A DNA stretch of 11,084 nt from Bacillota bacterium (GCA_012521315.1 JAAYMP010000149.1:1-11084); one strand, 5' to 3'; positions 5,103-11,084 are shown, numbered from the stretch's first letter. The notes: a model not told the origin generated them from the sequence alone. Program-made: numbers and translations.

Positions 5103-6209
5103 TTAGTCTTCATCATTATAATAGTGAGCCTTACTATCGCCCCAATGAAAAATCTCTGGGTGGATATAGGCAAAATTACCAGTAATGGTATTATTTGATA
5201 CAATTGCGTGCGTATAGTCTAAGGTAATTCCTCCTCCAAAAGCAGCACTATTGCTTTTAATCTCGTTTCCATCAATAAGTGTATCCGTTGCCTCGTACAA
5301 ATAAATACCACCACCAAGAGCTATACACTTGATATGACCATTATTCGATATTTCATTCTCTTTTATATGCGGTTTTGATCCAGCTACATAAATACCGCCG
5401 CCTAGTCCTGGAGGGGAATAGCTAGTCCCGGTATTTATATTTCCTGAAATTATATTTCTTGAAATAGTAGGCGAGGCATTCTCAATATAAATACCGCCAC
5501 CGCACAGATGTGGCTTTAATTCTCCGCCCTTCCAAACATCTTTCAGTGTTCCGCCCCCGTTTGTAATGGTAAACCCGCTTAATTCACCATTAGCACCGTT
5601 AATAATCGTCACCACGGAGCCGGAACCCCTTCCGTCAATAACGGTCTTCTCAACAACACTGCGGTCAGTGGGATTGGTACTTCGTAATGTGATGTTTTTC
5701 CCATTGATCACGATGTTTTCATAGTAAGTTCCGGTCGGCACAACAATCACATCACCATCACTGGCCCCATCAATCGCCGCCTGTATTGATTCGGAAAACT
5801 CAAAAACTACTTCTATGGTTAAATCTTCTTCTATTATTAGATTATATGGGTTGTCCGTAATCATAGTCCCCTTTGCCTTCTGTGGCCCGGTGACATGGCC
5901 ATAGGTGTCTGGATTATATGGGTTGTCCGTAATCGGAGTCTCCTTTGCCGCAATGCTCCAGTGGCTAAAGGACCATCCCGGTTCCGGTTTGGCCTGGAGT
6001 TTAACCTTGGTTTTGGCAACATAATCGTCTAGTTCTGGAGAGATTTCAACGGTGCCATAGCCATTGGTAACGATATTAAGTCTGTAGTTTTTCGGCTCGC
6101 CTGGACCTCCCGGATTATTATTACTACTTTTCCTTTTGCCGCAACCTGATAGTACAAGTAAGAGTATTATAAGAATGGAAACAGCGACAATGCTTCTTCT
6201 AGCCCTCAT
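5103..6209 (-). CDS. Lipoprotein with InlB-like repeat domain and right-handed beta-helix
   Basis: 368 residues. A hydrophobic signal (7-20) ends in a clear lipobox LSGC, with the lipidated residue Cys23. A low-complexity linker leads to an InlB B-repeat-like domain (about 43-136: GYGTVEISPEL, WSFSHWSI, LTIEVVFE). A NosD/pectate-lyase-type beta-helix follows (about 141-346): SIQAAIDGASDGDVIVVPTG, then GGGIY turns starting near 237, 270, 299 and 325. Such folds bind or act on surface polysaccharides, but no catalytic residues can be assigned, so function is unknown. The ATG has AAGGAGGG eight bases upstream. The InlB-like domain carries a 24-residue internal duplication. Codon use is AT-rich. 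It follows vanY by 144 bases, possibly in the same transcript. Confidence 0.87.
   Translation of the reverse strand: MRARRSIVAVSILIILLLVLSGCGKRKSSNNNPGGPGEPKNYRLNIVTNGYGTVEISPELDDYVAKTKVKLQAKPEPGWSFSHWSIAAKETPITDNPYNPDTYGHVTGPQKAKGTMITDNPYNLIIEEDLTIEVVFEFSESIQAAIDGASDGDVIVVPTGTYYENIVINGKNITLRSTNPTDRSVVEKTVIDGRGSGSVVTIINGANGELSGFTITNGGGTLKDVWKGGELKPHLCGGGIYIENASPTISRNIISGNINTGTSYSPPGLGGGIYVAGSKPHIKENEISNNGHIKCIALGGGIYLYEATDTLIDGNEIKSNSAAFGGGITLDYTHAIVSNNTITGNFAYIHPEIFHWGDSKAHYYNDED
5840..5949. repeat. 72-bp-period direct duplication in the lipoprotein gene
   Basis: A 38-base unit at 5840-5877 recurs at 5912-5949. The first 23 bases are identical and 12 of the next 15 match, giving 35 of 38. 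The 72-base offset equals 24 codons. In protein, AKETPITDNPYN (near residue 88) and AKGTMITDNPYN (near 112) are the two copies, separated by PDTYGHVTGPQK. Removing one period restores a normal-looking InlB-type repeat. Confidence 0.85.
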
Positions 6210-6252
6210 AACAAGATCCCTCCTTCTCCTTTATCGACTTATTAATAGTTAG

Positions 6253-6286
6253 CATAATGAAACATGAAACCAACCGTTTCATTATG
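6253..6286. repeat. Perfect 11-bp inverted repeat with a tandem half-site
   Basis: CATAATGAAAC (6253-6263) and GTTTCATTATG (6276-6286) are exact inverted complements. A further ATGAAAC (6264-6270) directly follows the left arm and can also pair with GTTTCAT. It lies between vanY and the lipoprotein gene, 44-77 bases upstream of the lipoprotein ATG. No T run follows on either strand, so it is not a standard terminator. A regulator binding site is possible. Confidence 0.6.
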
Positions 6287-6353
6287 GAGTCATATCGTTC
6301 TTTGTAATCCTTCAGATTTTGCCCAGATAAGGGGCACACTCATCCACCACTTG

Positions 6354-7469
6354 TTAATGCCCCAGCATCTTAGCATAGTATTCTTCATAGGTTAATCCAC
6401 TGTTATATACCTCGTTTGCCAGTTCCGGTCCAAGATACCTCAAATGCCATGGTTCATAAGAATAACCGGTTATATTCTCCTTACCTTTTTGATATCGGAT
6501 AATAAAACCATAAAGGTGCGCATTGTCCTTGTACCACTTATATTCTGCAGTATTTTCGACCGTATAATTGTTCTTTATTACGTCTATGGCTAATCCGGTA
6601 TTATGTTCGCTGTGACCACCCCGGGCATTCAGCCTGTCCACATCAGCAACCGTTCTTCCCGATTTAACTTTTTTGTTCCAGATCCTATTCTGCAATTCTA
6701 TACTTCTATATGTACTAACGGCTGTAATATTGAGCCCCAGTTTTTTTGCATCGTAATGCATTTTTTCAAAGGCTTCTTTTGCTTCCTTCCTTAAATAATG
6801 ATTACCCGTTCCCGGAGCGCATATTGAAGCCGGCAGCTGTTCCAGCTGGGGAACAAAATGGTCAGGAAGTTTATTATATTTGTTGACCAGCACATCAATA
6901 CGGTTTGTATCTGATATTGTATTTATATTTGAGTAAAACGGGAAATCAAGACCTATATTGACGTATGTAATCACTTTTTCATAATCAAAATCAGGGTTTA
7001 GTTCTTTGTATACCACATATCGGACTGCAAATTCATGATTAAAATAACTTAGCTGCTGATATTCCGGAGGTATTATATTTAAGGCCTCCTCCAGGCTGAT
7101 GCTGATAGCCGGCGGTTCAGTCGGGGTTGTTGTCTCAGCAGAAGAACTTACAGGCTCTGAAGAAGGCTTGGGAGTCGGTGTTGAACCAGGAGAACCAGAG
7201 GGTACCGAAGTTGAAGTGAGCTCCGGTGTAGAAACCGGTGTCTGAGTATGGGTGGGGGGTGATGTTTCAGTCGCAGCAGGTTCAAAATCCGGCTCAAGGT
7301 TAGATGAATCCTGAAGATTATTTTGTGGGTTCAGAATATTATCAGCCGTTGACAAGTTTGTCTCCGATATATCAATGCTGCTGAATAGGGCTGTATCATC
7401 AGCTATCATTTTATATGATATAAAAGCAATCACAACAAGTAATGATAAAAATAAAGCTGTCTTTTTCAT
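6354..7469 (-). CDS. VanY-type D-alanyl-D-alanine carboxypeptidase (peptidase M15B)
   Basis: 371 residues. An N-terminal signal anchor (about 4-19, no lipobox) is followed by a Thr/Ser/Pro-rich linker (about 65-122), a spacer domain and a C-terminal VanY domain (about 215-370). Conserved features are STYRS (252-256), HSEHNTGLAID with zinc ligands His289 and Asp296, and EPWHLRY with catalytic Glu339 and zinc ligand His342. All metal and catalytic residues are present, so it should trim terminal D-Ala from peptidoglycan stem peptides outside the membrane. The ATG is preceded by AAGGGGG at short spacing. It has a long structured leader and a consensus promoter. No other van genes are nearby, so a housekeeping wall role is likelier than glycopeptide resistance. 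Codon use is AT-rich. Confidence 0.93.
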   Translation of the reverse strand: MKKTALFLSLLVVIAFISYKMIADDTALFSSIDISETNLSTADNILNPQNNLQDSSNLEPDFEPAATETSPPTHTQTPVSTPELTSTSVPSGSPGSTPTPKPSSEPVSSSAETTTPTEPPAISISLEEALNIIPPEYQQLSYFNHEFAVRYVVYKELNPDFDYEKVITYVNIGLDFPFYSNINTISDTNRIDVLVNKYNKLPDHFVPQLEQLPASICAPGTGNHYLRKEAKEAFEKMHYDAKKLGLNITAVSTYRSIELQNRIWNKKVKSGRTVADVDRLNARGGHSEHNTGLAIDVIKNNYTVENTAEYKWYKDNAHLYGFIIRYQKGKENITGYSYEPWHLRYLGPELANEVYNSGLTYEEYYAKMLGH

Positions 7470-7522
7470 TTTTCCCCCTTAAACTAAACCACCCGGTTTG
7501 TCTTCCCCGTCCAATCGGCGGA

Positions 7523-7588
7523 TTATAAATAAGAAAAAACCGGCCTCTCTAAAGAAAGCAAACTAACCATCTTTAGCGCCGGTTTCAC
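7523..7588 (-). CDS. Possible 21-codon leader peptide overlapping the vanY attenuator
   Basis: A GTG (7588..7586) sits six bases after AAGGAG (7600..7595), a near-ideal ribosome site. The ORF reads MKPALKMVSLLSLERP then VFSYL and ends at TAA (7525..7523), 53 bases before vanY. It spans both arms of the terminator hairpin at 7537-7585 and its T run. A ribosome reading it would melt the terminator, so translation could control readthrough into vanY. This is inference; a chance ORF is a real alternative. Confidence 0.3.
   Translation of the reverse strand: MKPALKMVSLLSLERPVFSYL
7531..7585 (-). terminator. Terminator/attenuator hairpin in the vanY leader
   Basis: On the minus strand AAACCGGC (7585..7578) pairs with GCCGGTTT (7544..7537) and, inside it, CTAAAGA pairs perfectly with TCTTTAG. 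A T-rich tail (TTTTTTCTT) follows down to 7531. It lies between the promoter at 7723-7752 and the vanY start, about 60 bases upstream of vanY, so it either ends a separate small RNA or attenuates vanY. Confidence 0.75.
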
Positions 7589-7716
7589 TACTCGCTCCTT
7601 CTAAGTCAAGTGACCACCTAAAACTTAGAATTCATCGCTCTCGCTTATTTAGCTGGCTTTTGGATTTTTATAAACGCCTCTTTTATTTTAATAATAATTA
7701 TCTTGCATTTCTTACA
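7531..7716 (-). ncRNA. Structured ~185-nt leader or small RNA upstream of vanY
   Basis: The stretch between the consensus promoter and the terminator is about 185 bases. It has an AT-rich 5' part and then a compact structured part. A hairpin with stem TTCTAAG (7630..7624) / CTTAGAA (7605..7599) can extend inward by AGGT/ACTT. GAGCGA occurs on both sides of it. The last two bases of that stem are the first two of the AAGGAG ribosome site for the 21-codon ORF, so the fold could mask it. I could not match it to a c-di-AMP, c-di-GMP, lysine, T-box or other class I can recall. Confidence 0.45.
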
Positions 7717-7722
7717 TATAAT

Positions 7723-7752
7723 ATTATACATTTTTGCCAACTAACTTGTCAA
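7723..7752 (-). promoter_or_regulatory. Consensus sigma-A promoter for the vanY leader
   Basis: On the minus strand a perfect TTGACA (7752..7747) and a perfect TATAAT (7728..7723) are separated by 18 bases. Transcription should start near 7716. This is the closest match to consensus of the promoters I found in the window and points to high-level initiation of the leader RNA. Confidence 0.8.
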
Positions 7753-7840
7753 TAATTGCCTTTCCGTAAAGCTGTATTTTAACATGTTTTAAAGCTACCT
7801 GCCCATAAGGACTCCTTCCTGCCGCGTTCACCCGGAAAGT

Positions 7841-7860
7841 AAAAAAGCCCTTCGGATCTT
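7841..7860 (-). terminator. Weak terminator after the DUF3006 gene
   Basis: Minus-strand AAG, a bulged A, TCC, loop GAA, then GGGCTT (7860..7845) runs into six T residues (7846..7841). The stem is short and begins at the DUF3006 stop codon, so it is only a modest candidate. Between here and the vanY promoter I see nothing else supportable. Confidence 0.35.
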
Positions 7861-8072
7861 CACTTTTTTTCATTCTTCCCTTGAGCCACCCTTTGCCATA
7901 ACCCCTGGATCCGTTTTTTCCGCCGCGCCGTCGCCTCATGGTCCACTGTGATCAGAACCACATCCCCCTCCCTGGCTCCGGGCAACAGCTTTGCCGCCAG
8001 GTAGGCCATAGAACCATCCTCCAGCTCAACTACGGCATATTCCCCTTCAAACCGGTCGATAATCACCCGCAT
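7860..8072 (-). CDS. DUF3006 family protein
   Basis: 70 residues, the usual DUF3006 size. It begins MRVIIDRFEGEYAVVELEDG, the family hallmark, followed by a small beta-rich region (LLPGAREGDVVLITVDHE) and a basic tail (ATARRKKRIQGLWQRV). The ATG (8072..8070) has GGGGGAAGG just upstream; an in-frame ATG at 8144 would add 24 residues without support. DUF3006 has no established function. Family members are often found next to ComEC-like metallo-hydrolase genes, but no such partner is present here, so it appears to stand alone. Its GC-richer codon use fits the flanking chromosome better than the AT-rich vanY segment. Confidence 0.85.
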   Translation of the reverse strand: MRVIIDRFEGEYAVVELEDGSMAYLAAKLLPGAREGDVVLITVDHEATARRKKRIQGLWQRVAQGKNEKK

Positions 8073-8172
8073 CTTGCCTTCCCCCTTCCAACCGTGCGCG
8101 TCCACCGGATCCCTCATCAATTTTTTGGAAACCCTGCCCAACAAGGCCCCTTTTTACCCATTACCTTTATTA

Positions 8173-8201
8173 ATTTTATCAATTCCGGTCCGGTCCGGCA
8201 A
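8173..8201 (-). promoter_or_regulatory. Putative promoter for the DUF3006 gene
   Basis: On the minus strand TTGCCG (8201..8196) and TAAAAT (8178..8173) are 17 bases apart, four and five matches to consensus. The start would be near 8166, leaving a leader of about 94 bases. The spacer holds a short CCGGT repeat. The rest of the divergent 8073-8398 gap holds only this, a weak 48-residue ORF and the palindrome at 8342-8358. Confidence 0.35.
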
Positions 8202-8341
8202 CCAAGATCTGGCCTGCCGCCCTTTTTCTGGTCTACCCCCTTTTTCGTTGCTTTGCTCCTCATCTTACCTGTAAACAACTTATGTATCAGCCAAATAGAA
8301 GGAGCAATATGCCGCCGGTTGGCGAATAAAATAACTTAGTG

Positions 8342-8358
8342 TAGAACTTACAGTTCTA
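8342..8358 (+). promoter_or_regulatory. Candidate operator upstream of the DUF3798 operon
   Basis: TAGAACT (8342-8348), three bases, then AGTTCTA (8352-8358) form a 17-bp palindrome with seven-base arms, typical of a dimeric repressor site. It lies 41 bases upstream of the DUF3798 GTG. Nearby promoter candidates are weak: TAAAAT at 8327-8332 without a good -35, or TTGGCG (8319-8324) 17 bases from TAGAAC (8342-8347). With either, the palindrome would cover the -10 or the start region. No regulator gene is nearby. Confidence 0.4.
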
Positions 8359-8398
8359 AAATAATCGGATACACTAGAAAACATAGGAGGTTGGTATT

Positions 8399-9535
8399 GT
8401 GTCGAAAAAAGTTCTTATTATTATCTTAGCGGTTGTTCTAGTTGGCGCGCTCGCCTTTTATTTCACTAGATCTTCCGCTCCTGAAGTCGCCACTGAAACA
8501 GCCGGTTTTAAGATTGGGCTCATCACCGGTACCGTCTCCCAGAACGAAGACGAGTATCGGGGAGCAGAGGCAGCCATTGCGAAATATCCTGGCCTGATTA
8601 AACACGTAACTTATCCGGACAATTTCATGCAGGAACAAGAGACCTTCATCGCCCAGGTGACCGGGATGGCAGCCGATCCGGAAGTCAAAGCGATCATCAT
8701 CAACCAGGCTGTTCCCGGCACCATCGCCGCCATCCGCCGGGTCCGGGAAACCCGTCCTGATATAATCTTCATCGCCGGCGAACCCCACGAGGATCCGCCC
8801 TTGATCGAGCCGGTTGTGGACGTGACCCTCATCCCGAATCAGCCAGCCCGGGGTAAGACCATCCCGCAACTGGCCAAAGAGATGGGCGCCACTGCCCTCT
8901 TGCACTATTCTTTCCCGCGGCATATGTCCTACGCGCAATTGGCCGAGCGGCGTGACCTGATGAAAGAAGAATGCGAAAAATTAGGGATCGAATTCGTCTT
9001 TGTCAATGCGCCCGACCCGATGGGTGAAGGTGGCCTTCCCGCTGCTCAACAGTTTATTTTAGAAGACGTGCCTCGTCAGGTCGCCCAATACGGAAAGGAT
9101 ATCGCGCTCTTCTCTACTAACTGTGGGATGCAGGAGCCGCTCATTGCCGCTGCCATCCAAACCGGAGCCATCTTTCCGGAGCAATGCTGCCCGAGCCCGA
9201 CCCATGGTTACCCGGGAGCTTTAGCCCTGGAGATCACCGACGAGATCAAGGGTAACTTCCCGGCGATCATCGAGGCCATCGATAAGAAAATCGCCGAGTT
9301 GGGTCGGAGCGGCCGGTTTGCCACTTGGCCAATTGCCACCGGCTACCTCCACTCCATCGGCGGCGTCGAAATTGCCAAGTTGGCCTTGGAAGGGAAACTG
9401 GATCTCAACGACATCGACGCGGTTTCCAAAGTCCTGAGTGAAGTCGCCGACACTGAGATCGTGATGACCCGCTTGAGCGACAATGGAAACTTCTATATGT
9501 ACATTAGCGATTCTTACATTTTCGGGAAGAAATAA
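8399..9535 (+). CDS. DUF3798 family protein, probable ABC transporter substrate-binding protein
   Basis: 378 residues matching DUF3798: FKIGLITGTVSQNEDEYRGA (from residue 37), VKAIIINQAVPGTIAAI, FIAGEPHEDPP, GATALLHYSFPRHMSYAQL, ALFSTNCGMQEPLIAAA, and a Cys-Cys-Pro-Ser-Pro-Thr-His-Gly-Tyr-Pro segment. The layout resembles a type I periplasmic binding fold. The start is GTG at 8399, with GGAGG (8386-8390) eight bases upstream. Residues 5-22 form a hydrophobic segment without a lipobox, so the protein is probably membrane-anchored or processed by signal peptidase I; lipobox signals are more usual for extracytoplasmic binding proteins in Gram-positives. A two-NBD sugar-type ABC ATPase gene follows, so I infer an import role. 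The ligand is unknown. Confidence 0.92.
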   Translation: MSKKVLIIILAVVLVGALAFYFTRSSAPEVATETAGFKIGLITGTVSQNEDEYRGAEAAIAKYPGLIKHVTYPDNFMQEQETFIAQVTGMAADPEVKAIIINQAVPGTIAAIRRVRETRPDIIFIAGEPHEDPPLIEPVVDVTLIPNQPARGKTIPQLAKEMGATALLHYSFPRHMSYAQLAERRDLMKEECEKLGIEFVFVNAPDPMGEGGLPAAQQFILEDVPRQVAQYGKDIALFSTNCGMQEPLIAAAIQTGAIFPEQCCPSPTHGYPGALALEITDEIKGNFPAIIEAIDKKIAELGRSGRFATWPIATGYLHSIGGVEIAKLALEGKLDLNDIDAVSKVLSEVADTEIVMTRLSDNGNFYMYISDSYIFGKK

Positions 9536-9566
9536 GTTAATTTCCTAATTCAACCAAAGGAGATGT

Positions 9567-9595
9567 AAAAGGCGGGCTGAACAGCCCCGCCTTTT
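9567..9595 (+). terminator. Terminator-like hairpin after the DUF3798 gene
   Basis: AAAAGGCGGGCTG (9567-9579) pairs with CAGCCCCGCCTTTT (9582-9595), with one bulged C and a two-base apex. The stem is GC-rich and ends in four T residues followed by a pyrimidine-rich tail. It lies between genes of one apparent operon, so partial termination would favour excess binding protein over ATPase. Confidence 0.75.
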
Positions 9596-9600
9596 CTCCC

Positions 9601-9625
9601 TTATGGCGCCCCTTTGGCGCCATAA
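9601..9625 (+). repeat. Second intergenic hairpin before the ABC ATPase
   Basis: TTATGGCGCC (9601-9610) and GGCGCCATAA (9616-9625) are exact inverted complements around a CCTTT loop. No T run follows, so it is more likely an mRNA-stabilising or processing structure than a terminator. It holds an ATG (9603) in frame with the ATPase, but without a ribosome site. Confidence 0.7.
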
Positions 9626-9650
9626 TTATTACCGAGAGGGGTTTTTCAAG

Positions 9651-11084
9651 TTGCCTGAGTCTACAGTTCTGGAACTAAGGAACATTACGAAGAAATATTT
9701 TGGCACAACCGTTCTCAAAGGAATCAACCTATCAGTCAAACCAGGCGAGATTCATGCGATCGTCGGGGAGAATGGCGCTGGCAAATCAACCCTGATGAAC
9801 TTGATCTTCGGCATGCCTGTTATTCATGAGACCGGTGGCTTTGAAGGCGATATTCTCATGGATGGCCAAATAGTCAATATCTCCTCTCCCCATGAAGCCA
9901 TGGAATTGGGGATCGGCATGGTACACCAGGAGTTTATGCTGATTCCCGGTTTTACGGTTACAAAGAATATTAAACTCAACCGGGAACGGACCAAACCCAA
10001 CCTGGCCAGTAAAATCCTGGGCTCTGGGATGGAAACCCTGGATTACCCCACCATGCGCCGCGATAGCCAACAAGCCCTGGATAAACTGGGTTTAGCCATC
10101 GATGAGAGTACCTTGGTCGCTAATTTACCCGTTGGTTATATGCAGTTTGTGGAGATTGCCCGGGAGATTGACAAAACCCACTCCCGCTTGCTGGTGTTTG
10201 ATGAGCCTACTGCGGTCTTGGCCGAAAGCGAAGCCGAACATCTAATCGCAGCGTTGAAACGTCTGGCGGCGCAGGGTATTGCCATCCTCTTCATCACCCA
10301 CCGTTTGGATGAAGTGATGGCCTGCAGCCATACCATCAGCATCCTGCGGGACGGGGAGTTGGTCAAAACGCTAACCCGGGACAAGACCAGCGTAGAAGAG
10401 ATCGCCGAACTGATGGTCGGCCGTAAAGTCGAACGCGAGCAACTGCCGTCCCGGAAGGTTCCCCCCAGCGATCTAGATATTATCCTTGAAATCGAAGATT
10501 TACACGTGGAGATGCCCAGCGAGCAAGTCCGGGGGTTAAATCTGCAAGTACGGCGGGGTGAAATCCTGGGCCTTGGCGGGCTGGCCGGACAAGGGAAGGT
10601 CGGGATCGCCAACGGCGTCATGGGCTTATACCCAGCCTGGGGCCGGGTCGTTAAAGACGGGCAACCGCTTAAACTCAATGACCCGCGGGCGGCGCTGGAT
10701 GCCAAAATGGCTTTCGTCTCGGAGGATCGCCGCGGGGTTGGTTTATTGCTGGACGAATCAATCGCAATCAACGTGGTCTTGTCCAGCATTGAAGCGCAAA
10801 ACAAATTCTTGCGCTCAACCATAATTCCCGGTGTGCGTCTCCTTGACCGCAAAGCGGTGCACGAGTACACATTGAAAATGATTAAAGACCTGGATATCCG
10901 GTGCACCGGCCCGAACCAACCGGTCCGCCGCCTTTCCGGTGGTAACCAACAAAAAGTCTGCCTGGCGCGGGCTTTCTCGTTGCACCCGGAGATCCTTTGG
11001 GTTTCCGAACCGACCCGGGGGATTGATATTGGCGCGAAAAAACTGGTCCTTGATCTTCTGGTCCGCTTCAACCGGGAATACGGC
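9651..11084 (+). CDS. Sugar-type ABC transporter ATP-binding protein with two NBDs (C-terminus beyond window)
   Basis: 478 codons are visible without interruption. The start is TTG at 9651, nine bases after AGGGG (9637-9641). The family is the MglA/RbsA/XylG class. NBD1 has Walker A GENGAGKST (39-47), a divergent signature LPVGYMQFVEIAREI (from 159), Walker B LLVFDEPT (Asp184, Glu185) and His217 (ITHRLDE). NBD2 has a degenerate P-loop GGLAGQGK (309-316), as is usual in this class, a good signature LSGGNQQKV (from 428), and ILWVSEPTRGIDIGAK, where the Walker B Asp is Ser452 while Glu453 is kept. It should energise import of the ligand bound by the DUF3798 protein. Permease genes are expected just past the edge. 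Confidence 0.93.
   Translation, partial: MPESTVLELRNITKKYFGTTVLKGINLSVKPGEIHAIVGENGAGKSTLMNLIFGMPVIHETGGFEGDILMDGQIVNISSPHEAMELGIGMVHQEFMLIPGFTVTKNIKLNRERTKPNLASKILGSGMETLDYPTMRRDSQQALDKLGLAIDESTLVANLPVGYMQFVEIAREIDKTHSRLLVFDEPTAVLAESEAEHLIAALKRLAAQGIAILFITHRLDEVMACSHTISILRDGELVKTLTRDKTSVEEIAELMVGRKVEREQLPSRKVPPSDLDIILEIEDLHVEMPSEQVRGLNLQVRRGEILGLGGLAGQGKVGIANGVMGLYPAWGRVVKDGQPLKLNDPRAALDAKMAFVSEDRRGVGLLLDESIAINVVLSSIEAQNKFLRSTIIPGVRLLDRKAVHEYTLKMIKDLDIRCTGPNQPVRRLSGGNQQKVCLARAFSLHPEILWVSEPTRGIDIGAKKLVLDLLVRFNREYG

Noticed and set aside
7724..7939. 71-codon minus-strand ORF with an Arg/Gly-rich start
   Set aside because: Its first third is the out-of-frame reading of the DUF3006 tail and its end runs into the vanY promoter; no family resemblance.
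8117..8263. 48-residue minus-strand ORF upstream of DUF3006
   Set aside because: It has only a weak ribosome site, runs through the likely DUF3006 promoter and shows no recognisable motif.
10136..11071. 311-codon minus-strand ORF at the right end
   Set aside because: Arg/Ser-rich antisense shadow of the ABC ATPase, which has all expected motifs on the plus strand.
1..11084. CRISPR arrays, insertion sequences, tRNA or rRNA genes
   Set aside because: I saw no regularly spaced repeats, transposase motifs, terminal repeats with target duplications, or tRNA/rRNA signatures.

Overview
The window looks like a chromosomal segment of a Bacillota (Firmicutes) bacterium, probably clostridial or Hydrogenispora-like. 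The reasons are strong AGGAGG-type ribosome binding sites, GTG and TTG starts, sigma-A-like promoters, and families common in that phylum (LipM, DUF3006, DUF3798, VanY). Genus-level placement is a guess. Most genes are moderately GC-rich, but roughly 5040-7860 is visibly AT-rich and may have a different history.

Layout. (1) 1-2148, minus strand: birA, then gcvH, then a lipM-like octanoyltransferase cut by the window edge. gcvH and lipM overlap by one base behind a good promoter. A BirA-box-like inverted repeat overlaps the putative birA promoter. Between birA and gcvH, on the plus strand, lies a short ORF with a perfect Shine-Dalgarno followed at once by two stacked hairpins. (2) 2328-4990, plus strand: a NitT/TauT-type ABC importer (binding protein, permease, ATPase) behind a leader with two mutually exclusive stems, one of them an intrinsic terminator. 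(3) 5103-7469, minus strand, AT-rich: a VanY-type D,D-carboxypeptidase and a lipoprotein with an InlB-like domain and a right-handed beta-helix. A consensus promoter (TTGACA-18-TATAAT) lies about 246 bases ahead of vanY, and its leader holds a 49-base terminator hairpin overlapped by a 21-codon ORF. (4) 7860-8072, minus strand: a standalone DUF3006 gene. (5) 8399-11084, plus strand: a DUF3798 binding-protein-like gene, two tandem hairpins, then a two-NBD sugar-type ABC ATPase running off the window.

How the genes fit together. Region 1 is cofactor attachment: lipM and birA share a catalytic fold, and GcvH is the usual octanoyl acceptor in the Bacillota lipoyl relay. Regions 2 and 5 are two unrelated importers with unknown substrates. 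Region 3 is cell-surface and wall-related.

The best candidates for something undescribed are regulatory RNAs: the importer leader (2363-2493) and the vanY leader (7531-7716). Neither matched a riboswitch class I can recall, but no covariance-model search was possible. The DUF3798 importer, with its degenerate ATPase motifs, is the best candidate for a poorly characterised protein system.
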